A stretch of 64,000 nt of DNA from RHLJ01 sp040222455. Its GTDB lineage: Bacteria > Bacteroidota > Rhodothermia > Balneolales > Balneolaceae. The notes beneath the pieces are model-generated. The model was not told where the DNA came from. It searched no databases and saw nothing but the letters and a program-made list of their open reading frames with translations. This document shows positions 8,964 through 17,931 of the stretch, in pieces. The DNA lies in contig JAVKDD010000014.1 of the NCBI GenBank assembly GCA_040222455.1, positions 1-64,000 of the forward strand, read 5' to 3'. The translations under genes were made by a program, and so were the position numbers. Position 1 is the stretch's first letter. Each line of letters opens with the position of its first letter.

Positions 8964-9431
8964 ATGATTTTAGAGAAGGAATTCAATAAGGTCGACTTTG
9001 CGATCACAAACTGGATGGCGAAATACGGTCTTCTCATTATGAGAATTGGACTAGGTATTATTTTTTTATGGTTCGGGGCATTAAAATATTTTCCGGGTTT
9101 AAGCCCTGCTGAAGAACTCGTAAAAAACACGGTCTATTTTGCTGATCCAGCTTTATTTATTCCGGTTTTAGCTACTTGGGAAGTACTTATTGGAGTGGGA
9201 TTGATTGCCGGAAAGTATATGCGCATTACCCTACTTTTACTCTTTCTTCAAATGCCCGGAACAGCCTTACCAATAGTTCTACTTCCTGATGTAGTTTGGA
9301 ATTCTTTTCCTTTTGGCTTGACTATGGAAGGTCAATATATCATCAAAAACTTAGTCTTGGTAAGTGCCGGATTAGTACTTGGAGCAACCGTTCGGGGCGG
9401 AAAATTAATAAATGAGTATATACCAAATTAA
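8964..9431 (+). CDS. DoxX/DUF417-like small membrane protein
   Basis: The open frame reaches back to 8883, but ATG 8964 is preceded by an AGAGG ribosome-binding site about 5 nt upstream and gives a 155-residue protein. It has four hydrophobic segments. The pattern 'RIGLGIIFLWFGALKYFPGLSPAEELV' near residue 28 and 'LATWEVLIGVGLIAGKYMRITLLLLFLQMPGTALP' is that of DUF417/DoxX-type proteins. The function of this family is not settled (redox-linked membrane roles have been suggested for DoxX). It stops 1 nt before the convergent symporter gene ends. Confidence 0.65.
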   Translation: MILEKEFNKVDFAITNWMAKYGLLIMRIGLGIIFLWFGALKYFPGLSPAEELVKNTVYFADPALFIPVLATWEVLIGVGLIAGKYMRITLLLLFLQMPGTALPIVLLPDVVWNSFPFGLTMEGQYIIKNLVLVSAGLVLGATVRGGKLINEYIPN

Positions 9432-9432
9432 C

Positions 9433-10890
9433 CTAATCTTCATTTTTTGTAACTCTGCTTACAAGAATAGTAACTACTAAACTTGCAATAAAAGCAGGTA
9501 TTAACTCATACATTGCATTTTTTAGTATTGGTACAAAATACCAGATTATAGTAACCAATGTTCCAGTAACAATGCCAGCCATTACTCCTTTCTTTGTAGT
9601 TCCTTGCCAGTATAATGCTAAAATAGAAGTGGGACCAATTGATGCGCCTAAACCTGCCCACGCAAACAATACCAACCAGTACACTAAATCTTCCGCTATC
9701 AAACCAAAAACCAGCGCTAGTAGTACTAAACCTACAATTACTAAACGGCTGTATAAAACGAGTTTCTTTGGTGTTATCTCTTCGTCTTTCTTAAGAATTT
9801 TTTGATACCAATCTCTTACAACACTTGATGCCGCTACTAATAATTGAGAGTCTGCCGTAGACATGATTGCTGCAAAAATTGATGCCAATACGATACCAAA
9901 TAAAATTGGGCTAAGGTGTAATTGAGCTAAATATGGATATAAATTTTCTATGTCGGCACCAGGTAACATATTTACATCCATAAAATAGGCTCTACCAACA
10001 AGACCGATTAGCACAGCTCCAGCTCCCATCACTATGTTCCAAAAAGTTCCTACAAGACCAGCGAATTTTAAATTCTTTGGATCATCTATTGCCATATACC
10101 TAGAAATGATATGCGGGCTTCCTATCGAACCCAGGCCAATCCCTATAAACCCAATAAATACCCCAATTGTTAGTGCGAAGGGATCAATTAAGGTTACTTC
10201 TTGTAGGTTTAATTGTTCGGTTAGAATTCCCCACCCTCCAAGCTCTTGAATGGCAATTACGGGAAGAAAGATTAAAGCCAAGATCATAAAAAACGCTTGA
10301 AATACATCGGTAAGGCTCACTGCCAAAAACCCACCAAGTACAGTATAAATCAATATAATTCCCGCCGAAAGAAGGACCCCCATATTTTGTTCTAGTCCAA
10401 AACTAGATGAGAAAGCCTTTCCTCCCGCTACAAGTTGGGCAGAAACATAGCTAATCATGAAAATCAGAAGAGTGAAAATGAGTAAAGAGCGAAGTGTTCC
10501 GTTTTTATCTCCAAAACGTTCGGCAAAAAAATCCGGAACAGTGATGCAGTCATGTTTTTCAGAAAACTCTCTGATTCGTTTTGCATAGGTGAAGAAGAGA
10601 ATCAACTCAACAAGAGTATAGCCAACCACTGCCCAAACTCCGGAAATCCCTCTAGCATATACTAATCCGGTAACACCAATTAAAAGCCATGCACTTCTAC
10701 CAGAAACAACAGCGGAAAGAGCGATTACAAACTTATTCATTGTTCTTCCGCCAATAAAAAACTCGCTGATCCCAGTTGAGGAAAAGCGAGTTGAGTAAAG
10801 TCCAATGGAAATTAAAAGAAGTAAGTAACCTATAAAGGCATAAAGAGTTTGAACATCAGTCCCAATACTTATAGCCCCGGTTTCTTGCAT
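9433..10890 (-). CDS. putP: Sodium:solute symporter, PutP-like (SSS family)
   Basis: 485 residues with about 13 hydrophobic segments. 'GRTMNKFVIALSAVVSGRSAWLLIGVTGLVYARG' near residue 47 and 'FFAERFGDKNGTLRSLL' near 125 match sodium/proline symporters closely, including the Na+-binding helix 2 Ser-rich segment; 'STADSQLLVAASSVVRDWY' near 345 is the conserved helix 9 Na+ site. It probably imports proline with sodium, but other SSS substrates are possible. It lies 11 nt downstream of the glutamate dehydrogenase start on the same strand, which fits a proline-to-glutamate link, although no putA is in the window. Confidence 0.85.
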   Translation of the reverse strand: MQETGAISIGTDVQTLYAFIGYLLLLISIGLYSTRFSSTGISEFFIGGRTMNKFVIALSAVVSGRSAWLLIGVTGLVYARGISGVWAVVGYTLVELILFFTYAKRIREFSEKHDCITVPDFFAERFGDKNGTLRSLLIFTLLIFMISYVSAQLVAGGKAFSSSFGLEQNMGVLLSAGIILIYTVLGGFLAVSLTDVFQAFFMILALIFLPVIAIQELGGWGILTEQLNLQEVTLIDPFALTIGVFIGFIGIGLGSIGSPHIISRYMAIDDPKNLKFAGLVGTFWNIVMGAGAVLIGLVGRAYFMDVNMLPGADIENLYPYLAQLHLSPILFGIVLASIFAAIMSTADSQLLVAASSVVRDWYQKILKKDEEITPKKLVLYSRLVIVGLVLLALVFGLIAEDLVYWLVLFAWAGLGASIGPTSILALYWQGTTKKGVMAGIVTGTLVTIIWYFVPILKNAMYELIPAFIASLVVTILVSRVTKNED

Positions 10891-10901
10891 ATACTTATGA
10901 A

Positions 10902-12308
10902 TTAAGGAAAAATTCCCATTTGTTCATACATAATACCAATCTTGTTAATCGCATTTATAAAAGCGGCAGTTCTAAGATCATCTAAATTATGTTCTTCTCT
11001 AATTGCTGCTATTTGCTGATATGCTGTTATCATCGTTTCCTCTAAACCAGAATCAACTAAATCATATTCTTCCGCTCCATGAGTTAATCTTTTCAGCTCA
11101 TTATCTGTATATTTTCTACCAGAAATTCTTTCCAGTTCATTTACAATTTTCATCAAACTTCCTTCGTCAAACCTTTTACTCATTCGACCATAACGAACAT
11201 GCTGTATATCTTTTAGCCATTCAAAATAAGATACAACTACCCCGCCTGCATTTAGATATGAATCGGGAATAATAAGCGCGCCTCTTTCTTTAAGTATTTC
11301 GTGTGCATCGGCTGTTGTTGGGCCGTTTGCAGCTTCAGCAATTATTTTTGCTTTAACCTCAAGGGCATTATCTCCTGTAATTTGACTTTCCAAAGCGGCA
11401 GGGATTATAATATCGCATTCTTGAGTAAAAATATCTTTGTTTGAAGGAAGTTCAACACTGGTGCCAAACCCAAGAATACTGCCTGTCTCTTTTCGGAAAT
11501 CAACCAATGCTTTTAAATCAATGCCTTTTGGATCATAAATTGCTCCCTCAAGTTCGGAAACGCCAATAAGTTTTGCCCCGGCCTCGGTCATATAAAGAGA
11601 TGCATGATATCCTACATTACCAAGACCTTGAACTACAAAAGTTTTTCCTTCCACGCCTACTTCAAGACCAAGAAGGTCCATGTCTTTTTTTGAACTACAC
11701 GCTTCCCGAATACCAAAATACACCCCTCTACCAGTTGCCTCAGTTCTTCCTCTAATACCTCCCATACTTATTGGTTTCCCGGTTACACAGGCCTCAGCAT
11801 TTAAATCATCTTTCATCTGGCGATAAGTGTCCAATATCCAGCCCATTTCTCTTGCTCCTGTACCATAATCTGGTGCGGGCACATCAACTCCGGGACCAAT
11901 AAATCCCTTTTTTATAAGTTCAAATGTATATCGTCTCGTAATCCGCTCAAGCTCTGAAACCGAATATTCTCTAGTACTGATTTTTACACCACCTTTAGCT
12001 CCCCCAAAAGGAACATCAACAATGGCACATTTATATGTCATCAGGGCAGCAAGTGCCATCGTTTCGTCTTCATCAACTTTGTGGCTAAAACGAATTCCTC
12101 CTTTCGTTGGCATTTTATGATGACTATGCTCAACACGCCAGCCTTCAATCACTTCTACGCTACCGTCATCTCGCCTAAGAGGAAATGAAACGTGATAAAC
12201 TGTGTTGCACATTTTTATTTGGCTCAGTATCCCTTTATCAAAACGGGTGTATTTTGAAGCCTTATCGAAGTTCTTATTTACCTGCTCAAAGAAATTATAA
12301 GTGGACAT
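10902..12308 (-). CDS. gdhA: Glutamate dehydrogenase (Glu/Leu/Phe/Val family)
   Basis: 468 residues. It interconverts glutamate and 2-oxoglutarate plus ammonia. The substrate domain has 'HHKMPTKGGIRFSHKVDEDE' with the substrate lysine and 'YKCAIVDVPFGGAKGGV' with the catalytic lysine; 'APDYGTGAREMGWI' follows, and the Rossmann domain has 'VVQGLGNVGYHASLYMTEAGA' (about 231-251) and 'AEAANGPTT'. Coenzyme preference cannot be read with confidence. It is transcribed ahead of the symporter, 11 nt away, suggesting a co-transcribed amino-acid utilisation pair. Confidence 0.9.
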   Translation of the reverse strand: MSTYNFFEQVNKNFDKASKYTRFDKGILSQIKMCNTVYHVSFPLRRDDGSVEVIEGWRVEHSHHKMPTKGGIRFSHKVDEDETMALAALMTYKCAIVDVPFGGAKGGVKISTREYSVSELERITRRYTFELIKKGFIGPGVDVPAPDYGTGAREMGWILDTYRQMKDDLNAEACVTGKPISMGGIRGRTEATGRGVYFGIREACSSKKDMDLLGLEVGVEGKTFVVQGLGNVGYHASLYMTEAGAKLIGVSELEGAIYDPKGIDLKALVDFRKETGSILGFGTSVELPSNKDIFTQECDIIIPAALESQITGDNALEVKAKIIAEAANGPTTADAHEILKERGALIIPDSYLNAGGVVVSYFEWLKDIQHVRYGRMSKRFDEGSLMKIVNELERISGRKYTDNELKRLTHGAEEYDLVDSGLEETMITAYQQIAAIREEHNLDDLRTAAFINAINKIGIMYEQMGIFP

Positions 12309-12388
12309 AGAATGAATTTATTAGTCTAAATTTTTAGGCACACAAAGGTCGTAGTAATCTTTATTAGAAACAATAAAAAAGCGCTTTT

Positions 12389-13126
12389 TTATTTATTAAC
12401 TGGTAAAGCAACATGTAAATGATCTGCTGTACCTACGTGCCTGATAATTTGTAAGCCCATAGCTTTTAATGACCATTCCAATACTTTGTTCCTAATTTCG
12501 GAATGCCCAATAGTACGGAGATCTACGGCGTGTACAAATCCATCTTTTTGTTGATAATGCATTGAGCTTTCTAGTGGGCTTAATCCCCATGATATATAAT
12601 CTTCTTCTGTTCTTTTGATGTCGGTAATCACCAACTCTTTTTCAGCCAGCGTAGTAGTTGCCACCGAAACTCGTAGTATAGGGTGTAACGAATGGTACAC
12701 TTCTCTAACATCATCTGTTTTTGCGTTTACGCTTGAAAGGTAAAGGAGGCTATAAAGGCAAAATCCTCCAACTAAAGCCGCAACACCTCCAAATCCAAAT
12801 TGAGTGAGGAGTTTTTTATTTTTTACTCTTCGGAATAGAAATAATACATATAAACCAAGTAATGAAATAGATGAGACTATTCCTCCTAATAAAGATACCC
12901 AGCCATTCCAATTTTGTTCAAGATTAAGAAAAACAGCTGTTCTGATTAATACAAAGAAAGGAACAATGCCTAAACCAATAATCACTAAGAGGGAAAATAA
13001 AAGCTTAAAAGCTCTTTTTTTTATGGATAGCCGTTTTACTTTTTCCTGCCTTTTGGTTTCCTCAAACCTCATATCGGGCTTAAGATTTAACAGCCAGTCT
13101 ATATCTTTTTGAGAAATTTTTTCCAT
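12389..13126 (-). CDS. Membrane protein with M15-peptidase-like periplasmic tail
   Basis: 245 residues, not a family I can name with certainty. A basic cytosolic start (about 1-36) is followed by three hydrophobic helices (about 38-62, 75-95, 107-130), then a soluble C-terminal domain. That domain ends in 'SMHYQQKDGFVHAVDLR' and, 35 residues on, 'GTADHLHVALP'. The H...AVD followed by HLH arrangement resembles the zinc site of D-Ala-D-Ala peptidases of family M15 (S-x-H-x6-D and H-x-H), but spacing in the first half is about five residues longer. It could be a membrane-tethered cell-wall hydrolase or an unrelated protein. A short A/T-flanked GCGC palindrome overlaps its stop. Confidence 0.5.
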   Translation of the reverse strand: MEKISQKDIDWLLNLKPDMRFEETKRQEKVKRLSIKKRAFKLLFSLLVIIGLGIVPFFVLIRTAVFLNLEQNWNGWVSLLGGIVSSISLLGLYVLFLFRRVKNKKLLTQFGFGGVAALVGGFCLYSLLYLSSVNAKTDDVREVYHSLHPILRVSVATTTLAEKELVITDIKRTEEDYISWGLSPLESSMHYQQKDGFVHAVDLRTIGHSEIRNKVLEWSLKAMGLQIIRHVGTADHLHVALPVNK

Positions 13127-13173
13127 AACTGCTTACACGACTTTTTTGGCAGGAGTGTTTCGCAGATTTTAAT

Positions 13174-13572
13174 CTAGAAAAGCCTGCTGGTTTTTCGCAT
13201 AAAAAAAGGAAAGCTTTGCAACATTACTATTAGAATAATAACCATTGGAATTGCATGATATGGTGTTTCATATATAGTTTCTCCAAGGCTAATCAAATTA
13301 TAAGAAAAGATAAATCCAGCTCCCAAAAGAGCAAAACTATATGCCCAATTTGCTCTAATCCATAACGCCCAAGAAGCGATTAAACTTAACACACCAGTTA
13401 TTAAACCTGCCGCTAATTTGAAAACAGGAACCTCCTGATTATAGAACTCAAAAATTCCATTACTCCAAATCTCAGAATTCACTTTCCAAATATTTAAACC
13501 GATTAAATAGAATCCTGTAAAAATCAGAAAAAATTGAAGAAATATCTGAATTTGGCGGTCTCTTTTATTCAT
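13174..13572 (-). CDS. Hypothetical four-helix membrane protein
   Basis: 132 residues with four hydrophobic helices (about 12-27, 48-68, 73-95 and 105-125) and basic ends ('MNKRDRQIQ', 'FMRKTSRLF'). I do not recognise a family. Size and topology are like many small DoxX/DUF-type inner membrane proteins, but no diagnostic motif is visible. It sits between two other minus-strand membrane proteins (13650-13898 and 12389-13126) with gaps of 47 and 77 nt, so the three may share a transcript. Confidence 0.6.
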   Translation of the reverse strand: MNKRDRQIQIFLQFFLIFTGFYLIGLNIWKVNSEIWSNGIFEFYNQEVPVFKLAAGLITGVLSLIASWALWIRANWAYSFALLGAGFIFSYNLISLGETIYETPYHAIPMVIILIVMLQSFPFFMRKTSRLF

Positions 13573-13649
13573 TTAGGCAATCGCATTTTAAATTTTATTT
13601 GTGTGATTGCTTATGTCAATTCTTTCGATTTTGTTCCCTTATAATTGGG

Positions 13650-13898
13650 TTAATCAAAAATAGGGTCATCTTCAGTCCTGAAAACATTAAATGTAAATAG
13701 AACTAAAAATGAACAAATGAGCGCATAAAATCCTGATCCAACTAAATTCAGAACGGAAGAGATAATTCCACCTATAAGTGCTCCTGCTATCGAAACACCT
13801 ATACTTGGAAGTATTTTAAGCCCTCTATCGAGTAATACTAAATGACTCAGCATCCCTACGAATGCTCCAAGCCCAATAAATCCAAAAATCATTAACAT
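13650..13898 (-). CDS. Small GlsB/YeaQ/YmgE-like membrane protein
   Basis: 82 residues from ATG 13898; the in-frame GTG at 13904 has its purine-rich stretch too close, whereas AGAAG lies about 8 nt before the ATG. The pattern 'FGFIGLGAFVGMLSHLVL' plus a glycine-rich second helix 'GVSIAGALIGGIISSVLNL' and a third helix is like the transglycosylase-associated (GlsB/YeaQ/YmgE) family, whose members are three-helix inner membrane proteins often linked to stress. The resemblance is moderate. Confidence 0.55.
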   Translation of the reverse strand: MLMIFGFIGLGAFVGMLSHLVLLDRGLKILPSIGVSIAGALIGGIISSVLNLVGSGFYALICSFLVLFTFNVFRTEDDPIFD

Positions 13899-14068
13899 AT
13901 TCACTTCTTCTTTATTAAGTCTTTAATAATATTATTTACATTATTATAAATGGGTATCACCTTATTTGAGTTCCAAAAATTAATCTTGAGTAGGGTAAGT
14001 CTGAATCTCTTTGGCTATTTTACCTCGCTTTAGTTGTATCCCTAAATAAATAATCCACCTCAAATAAA

Positions 14069-15358
14069 ATGAAGAATTTTCTTTGGCTATCACTTTTATT
14101 GCTTCTAACGATTAACTCAGGCTGTTCAAATAATGATGCCGCTTTAATTGAAAAAGCAAAAGGTATTCATGAAAGAGTAATAACATTAGATACTCATGCA
14201 GATATTAATACTAGTAATTTTACTTACGAACGAAATTATACCCAAGACCTTCCTACTCAGGTTAATCTGCCAAAAATGAAAAACGGTGGCTTAGATGTCG
14301 CTTGGTTTATTGTTTATACTGGTCAGGATACACTTTCTCCAGAGGGTTATGCTGCAGCTTATGAGAACGCAATCGACAAGTTTGATGCTATACATAGACT
14401 GACAAGTGAGATTGCACCCGACCAAATTGAATTGGCGCTTACCTCTGATGATGTTCGAAGAATTGTTTCTAATAATAAACTTGTTGCTATGATTGGAGTT
14501 GAAAACGCATATCCAATTGGAACTGAGCTTAGCAGAATAAAAGAGTTTTATGATCGAGGAGCTCGATATATGTCACTCGCACATAATGGGCATAGCCAAT
14601 TTAGCGATTCTAATACCGGAGAGCGGGACAGCGTTTGGCTGCATAATGGCGTGAGTGAACTTGGTAAAGAAGCCATCAAAGAAATGAACCGCCTTGGTAT
14701 TATGGTTGATATCTCACATCCATCTAAAGAAGCAAATCTTCAAACAATCGCTTTATCTAAAGCTCCCATTATTGCATCACATTCATCGGCAAGGGCTCTT
14801 AATCCAACTGTAAGTCGGAATTTAACTGATGAAGAATTGTTTGCCTTAAAAGAAAACGGCGGCGTGGTTCAGGCTGTTGCCCTGAGAAGTTATGTATATG
14901 CTGAAAAGCATAGTGTATGGAGGGAGGCTACCAGTAAAGTATTTGATACTGTAGCAAAAGAGGAGGGCTTTGAACAAAAAAGCAGAACAGAATTGCGGGC
15001 TATGGATGCTCAAGAAAGAGACGCATATATAGCTCGTTACCAAGAAATTCAAGCCATCGCTAAACCAAGAATTGAAAAGGAAGTAACTGCGCAGCCTATT
15101 GATGTTGCAGACTTTGTTGATCACATTGATTATATGGTGGATTTAATTGGACTAGAACATGTTGGAATCAGTTCCGATTTTGATGGTGGAGGGGGAATTA
15201 AAGGTTGGGAAGACGCCTCTGAAACCTTTAATGTGACTTTAGAATTGGTTAAAAGGGGATACACCGAAGATCAAATTGGTAAATTATGGAGCGGAAACCT
15301 TCTTCGTGTATTAGACGAGGTGCAAGCTGTTGCCATGGAAATTCAATCAGAAGAATAG
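14069..15358 (+). CDS. M19 membrane dipeptidase (renal dipeptidase family), lipoprotein
   Basis: 429 residues with a lipoprotein signal ending 'LTINSGC' (lipidated Cys at about 19). The binuclear zinc site of the M19 family is visible: 'TLDTHADI' (HxD), bridging Glu in 'MIGVENAYPIG', His residues in 'SLAHNGHSQFSDS' and 'DISHPSKEA', 'IIASHSSARAL', and 'ISSDFDGGG'. It hydrolyses dipeptides, often with broad or D-residue tolerance, on the periplasmic or outer surface. It is a single gene, 49 nt before dinB. Confidence 0.9.
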   Translation: MKNFLWLSLLLLLTINSGCSNNDAALIEKAKGIHERVITLDTHADINTSNFTYERNYTQDLPTQVNLPKMKNGGLDVAWFIVYTGQDTLSPEGYAAAYENAIDKFDAIHRLTSEIAPDQIELALTSDDVRRIVSNNKLVAMIGVENAYPIGTELSRIKEFYDRGARYMSLAHNGHSQFSDSNTGERDSVWLHNGVSELGKEAIKEMNRLGIMVDISHPSKEANLQTIALSKAPIIASHSSARALNPTVSRNLTDEELFALKENGGVVQAVALRSYVYAEKHSVWREATSKVFDTVAKEEGFEQKSRTELRAMDAQERDAYIARYQEIQAIAKPRIEKEVTAQPIDVADFVDHIDYMVDLIGLEHVGISSDFDGGGGIKGWEDASETFNVTLELVKRGYTEDQIGKLWSGNLLRVLDEVQAVAMEIQSEE

Positions 15359-15407
15359 TTTTTAAAAGCTATTCCCTTAATCCTGATTTATATGTATAAT
15401 ATATGTT

Positions 15408-16493
15408 ATGAATCAGGATAACTCCATCCGAAAAATACTCCATGTGGATATGGATGCCTTTTTTGCTGCTGTTGAGCAACGAGATAATCCAGAACTTCGT
15501 GGTAAGCCTGTTATCGTTGGTGGAAGGCCAGGTGGAAGAGGTGTAGTTTCGACCTGCAGCTATGAAGCACGAAAGTTTGGAGTTCATTCTGCAATGCCCA
15601 CAAATAAAGCGTATCAACTTTGCCCACATGGTATTTTTGTGAACGCCAATTTTGCTGCTTATAAAGAAGCTTCCGAAATCGTCCGCACTATCTTTTTTGA
15701 GTATACCGATTTAGTTGAACCATTATCTTTAGATGAAGCTTATTTAGATGTGACTGAAAATCATAAAGGAAATCCTTCAGCTACCTTAATTGCACAGGAA
15801 ATTCGTGCCCGTATTTTTAAAGAAACTCAACTCACTGCTTCAGCTGGCGTAGCTCCTAATAAATTCATCGCTAAAGTAGCCTCTGACTTCAACAAACCAG
15901 ATGGCCTTACCGTTATTACCCCCGATAAAATGGAGCCTTTTCTAGAAGAACTAGATATCAAAAAATTCTTTGGCGTCGGAAAGGCAACTCAACGGAAAAT
16001 GCATGCTTTAGGTATTAAAAAAGGTGCCGATCTAAAGCAGTGGACTGAAATTGATTTAGTGAAAGCCTTTGGCAAATCCGGAAGATATTATTACAAAATT
16101 GTTCGAGGAATCGATGACCGAGAAGTTAAACCTCACCGTACTCGAAAATCTTATGGCAAAGAACGGACGTTTTCTGAAGATGTGAATGATTTAGACTGGG
16201 TGAATACTTTCTTAGACGAATTAGCACAAAGTATTGCGGAAGGAATGCAAAAAATCCCAACTGCTGGAAAAACCGTAACTCTAAAAGTGCGGTATAAAAA
16301 CTTTGATACAATTACTCGAAGTCAGTCTTTAACACATTACACTAACAAAAAAGATGAAATTTCTACGGTTGCAAGACAACTCTTAGAACAAACTGAAGCT
16401 GCTACTCGGGAAATTCGTTTACTTGGTATTTCACTATCCAATTTAAACCTGATTGAGAAGGATTATTTTGAGCAACTTGAACTTGGCGTCTAG
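15408..16493 (+). CDS. dinB: DNA polymerase IV (Y family)
   Basis: 361 residues. Translesion polymerase. 'HVDMDAFFAAVEQRDNPELR' carries the first catalytic Asp and the steric gate region; 'LSLDEAYLDVTE' carries the SxDE catalytic motif. Helix-hairpin-helix segments ('KKFFGVGKATQRKMHALGI') and the little-finger domain follow. The C-terminal 'QLELGV' is like the beta-clamp binding tail 'QLVLGL' of E. coli Pol IV. I could not see a convincing LexA-type operator upstream. Confidence 0.95.
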   Translation: MNQDNSIRKILHVDMDAFFAAVEQRDNPELRGKPVIVGGRPGGRGVVSTCSYEARKFGVHSAMPTNKAYQLCPHGIFVNANFAAYKEASEIVRTIFFEYTDLVEPLSLDEAYLDVTENHKGNPSATLIAQEIRARIFKETQLTASAGVAPNKFIAKVASDFNKPDGLTVITPDKMEPFLEELDIKKFFGVGKATQRKMHALGIKKGADLKQWTEIDLVKAFGKSGRYYYKIVRGIDDREVKPHRTRKSYGKERTFSEDVNDLDWVNTFLDELAQSIAEGMQKIPTAGKTVTLKVRYKNFDTITRSQSLTHYTNKKDEISTVARQLLEQTEAATREIRLLGISLSNLNLIEKDYFEQLELGV

Positions 16494-16500
16494 TCTCCGT

Positions 16501-16560
16501 TTCAGTCGTCCTGAGGATACTTCCGAAGGATCTTGCTGAAACCCCGCTAAGATTCTTCGC
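16501..16560. repeat. REP-like intergenic element
   Basis: The stretch after dinB contains 'GTCGTCCTGAGGATAC' and 'CGAAGGATCTTGCTGAAA', closely resembling dispersed intergenic elements (GTCATCCTGAG...CGAAGGATCT) seen in many Bacteroidota-like genomes. Outer arms TTCAG (16501-16505) and CTGAA (16536-16540) can pair. With two REP-associated transposase relics in the window, it is a plausible non-autonomous partner, but only one copy is seen here. Confidence 0.45.
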
Positions 16561-16579
16561 TTTCGCTTTGAATAACCTG

Positions 16580-16598
16580 TCATGAATCTTGTTCATGA
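16580..16598. promoter_or_regulatory. Inverted repeat TCATGAA/TTCATGA ahead of the sigma factor
   Basis: Perfect 7-bp arms around a 5-base loop, 73 nt before the preferred sigma-factor start. There is no U-tract, so a regulator site is as likely as an RNA hairpin. No second copy was noticed. Confidence 0.3.
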
Positions 16599-16670
16599 TA
16601 AAACTATCTTATCTTTATGATCGTCTTACCTCTGAAACCATTTTGGGGAGCTGAATTGAAACAGGAACAC

Positions 16671-17240
16671 ATGGAAGACGCACAACTTGTCCAAGAGTTT
16701 TTAGGTGGAAATCACCAGGCATTTAATGTGCTGATCAAGCGCTGGCAGGATAAAATTCATCACTTTGCATACCGGTATTTTGCAAGTAGTGACGATGCGG
16801 CTGAGATCACTCAAAAAACGTTCATAAAAGCGTATCAGAAACTTGGCACTTTAGAAGATGCTTCCAAATTTGGTACCTGGTTGTACAGAATAGCTAACAA
16901 TTTATGTTTAGATGAACTTAAAAGAGCAGGCCGAAAAAAATCGACTTCTCTTGAGGCGCTGAAAACAGCTCCAAAAACTGAATTGGCAAGTCCTGCTGAT
17001 GGACAGTTAATGCGAAATGAAGGTTTGGTGTTACTTCACAAAGCGTTACTCCAATTACCAAATGATCAACGGATGGTAGTAATTATGAAAGAATATGAAG
17101 GCTTAACTTTTAGAGAAATAGCAGAAATTTTAGACGAATCAGAAAACACCGTTAAATCAAGAATGTATTATGGACTTCGAACCCTAAAAAAAACGTTTGA
17201 TTCCTGGAATATCAACAAAGAGGTATTTAGTTATGACTAA
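16671..17240 (+). CDS. ECF-type RNA polymerase sigma factor
   Basis: The frame is open from ATG 16617, but ATG 16671 has AGGAA 6 nt upstream and starts right at the sigma-2 domain, giving 189 residues. Region 2 ('FLGGNHQAFNVLIKRWQDKI', 'FASSDDAAEITQKTFIKAYQ') and region 4 ('LPNDQRMVVIMKEYEGLTFR', 'EIAEILDESENTVKSRMYYG') are clear, with no region 3, as in group 4 sigmas. It should direct RNA polymerase to an envelope or stress regulon. It overlaps the anti-sigma gene by 8 nt. Confidence 0.88.
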   Translation: MEDAQLVQEFLGGNHQAFNVLIKRWQDKIHHFAYRYFASSDDAAEITQKTFIKAYQKLGTLEDASKFGTWLYRIANNLCLDELKRAGRKKSTSLEALKTAPKTELASPADGQLMRNEGLVLLHKALLQLPNDQRMVVIMKEYEGLTFREIAEILDESENTVKSRMYYGLRTLKKTFDSWNINKEVFSYD

Positions 17241-17916
17241 AGATGAAGCACGAACCCTATTTATGGATTATTTGTATGGTGAGTTGGATACGGAACAAGC
17301 CCAAAAACTTGAACTCTTCATCAATAAACATGATGATCTGAAGCAAGAATTTGAAGAGTTAACAGAAACTCGCTCTATTCTATCTCATTTGCCAGTTCAA
17401 AGTCCGGCAGAACAATTTGTAATAATGGAATCGGAGAAAGAAACATCTTCGAGTAATAGTGGCTGGTGGTCTAAACTCCAATCGTTTTTAATACCACAAT
17501 CCGGATTTGGAAGAGCTGGTTTTGCGATTGCAACCTTTGTGTTTTTGTTTTTTGTGATGGGAGCATTTACCAACATGAACCTTTCGATGGGTGATGGTGG
17601 TTTTAGCATCACCTTTGGGGAACAACCTCCAGTTCAAACCGGATATACTGCTGCACAAGTCGAAATGATCATCACACAGGTTCAACAAGAAAATGCACAA
17701 TTAATAAACGAGTATGTGCTTGCTTCCCAAGAACAGCAAGAACTTCAATTTCAACAAACGTTGGCTGCTTTTGCTAACTATATCGATGACCAACGAGAAT
17801 CTGATATAGAACTATTCAATTATAGCTTATCAAGTCTCGAAGAAACTACTTATAACCGCTTTCGGCAAACCGATCAGGTGTTAGGCGAAATCATACAAAC
17901 CGTAAACACAAATTAA
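17233..17916 (+). CDS. Putative membrane anti-sigma factor
   Basis: 227 residues from ATG 17233, which overlaps the sigma stop. The N-terminal helical part 'ARTLFMDYLYGELDTEQAQKLELFINKHDDL' is like the anti-sigma domain of RsiW/RseA-type proteins, but the zinc-binding HxxxCxxC is missing, so it would be a zinc-free member. One transmembrane helix (about 95-113, 'FAIATFVFLFFVMGAF') is followed by a glutamine-rich helical periplasmic part ('QVQQENAQLINEYVLASQEQ'). Assignment rests largely on its coupling to the sigma gene. Confidence 0.7.
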   Translation: MTKDEARTLFMDYLYGELDTEQAQKLELFINKHDDLKQEFEELTETRSILSHLPVQSPAEQFVIMESEKETSSSNSGWWSKLQSFLIPQSGFGRAGFAIATFVFLFFVMGAFTNMNLSMGDGGFSITFGEQPPVQTGYTAAQVEMIITQVQQENAQLINEYVLASQEQQELQFQQTLAAFANYIDDQRESDIELFNYSLSSLEETTYNRFRQTDQVLGEIIQTVNTN

Positions 17917-17931
17917 TAACAGGACACAACC

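Noticed and set aside
12371..12393. AATAAAAAAGCGCTTTTTTATT palindrome (22 bp, arms of 11) as a terminator
   Set aside because: The perfect palindrome has no loop, its G/C core is only 4 bp, and it overlaps the stop of the minus-strand gene; too weak to call as a terminator.
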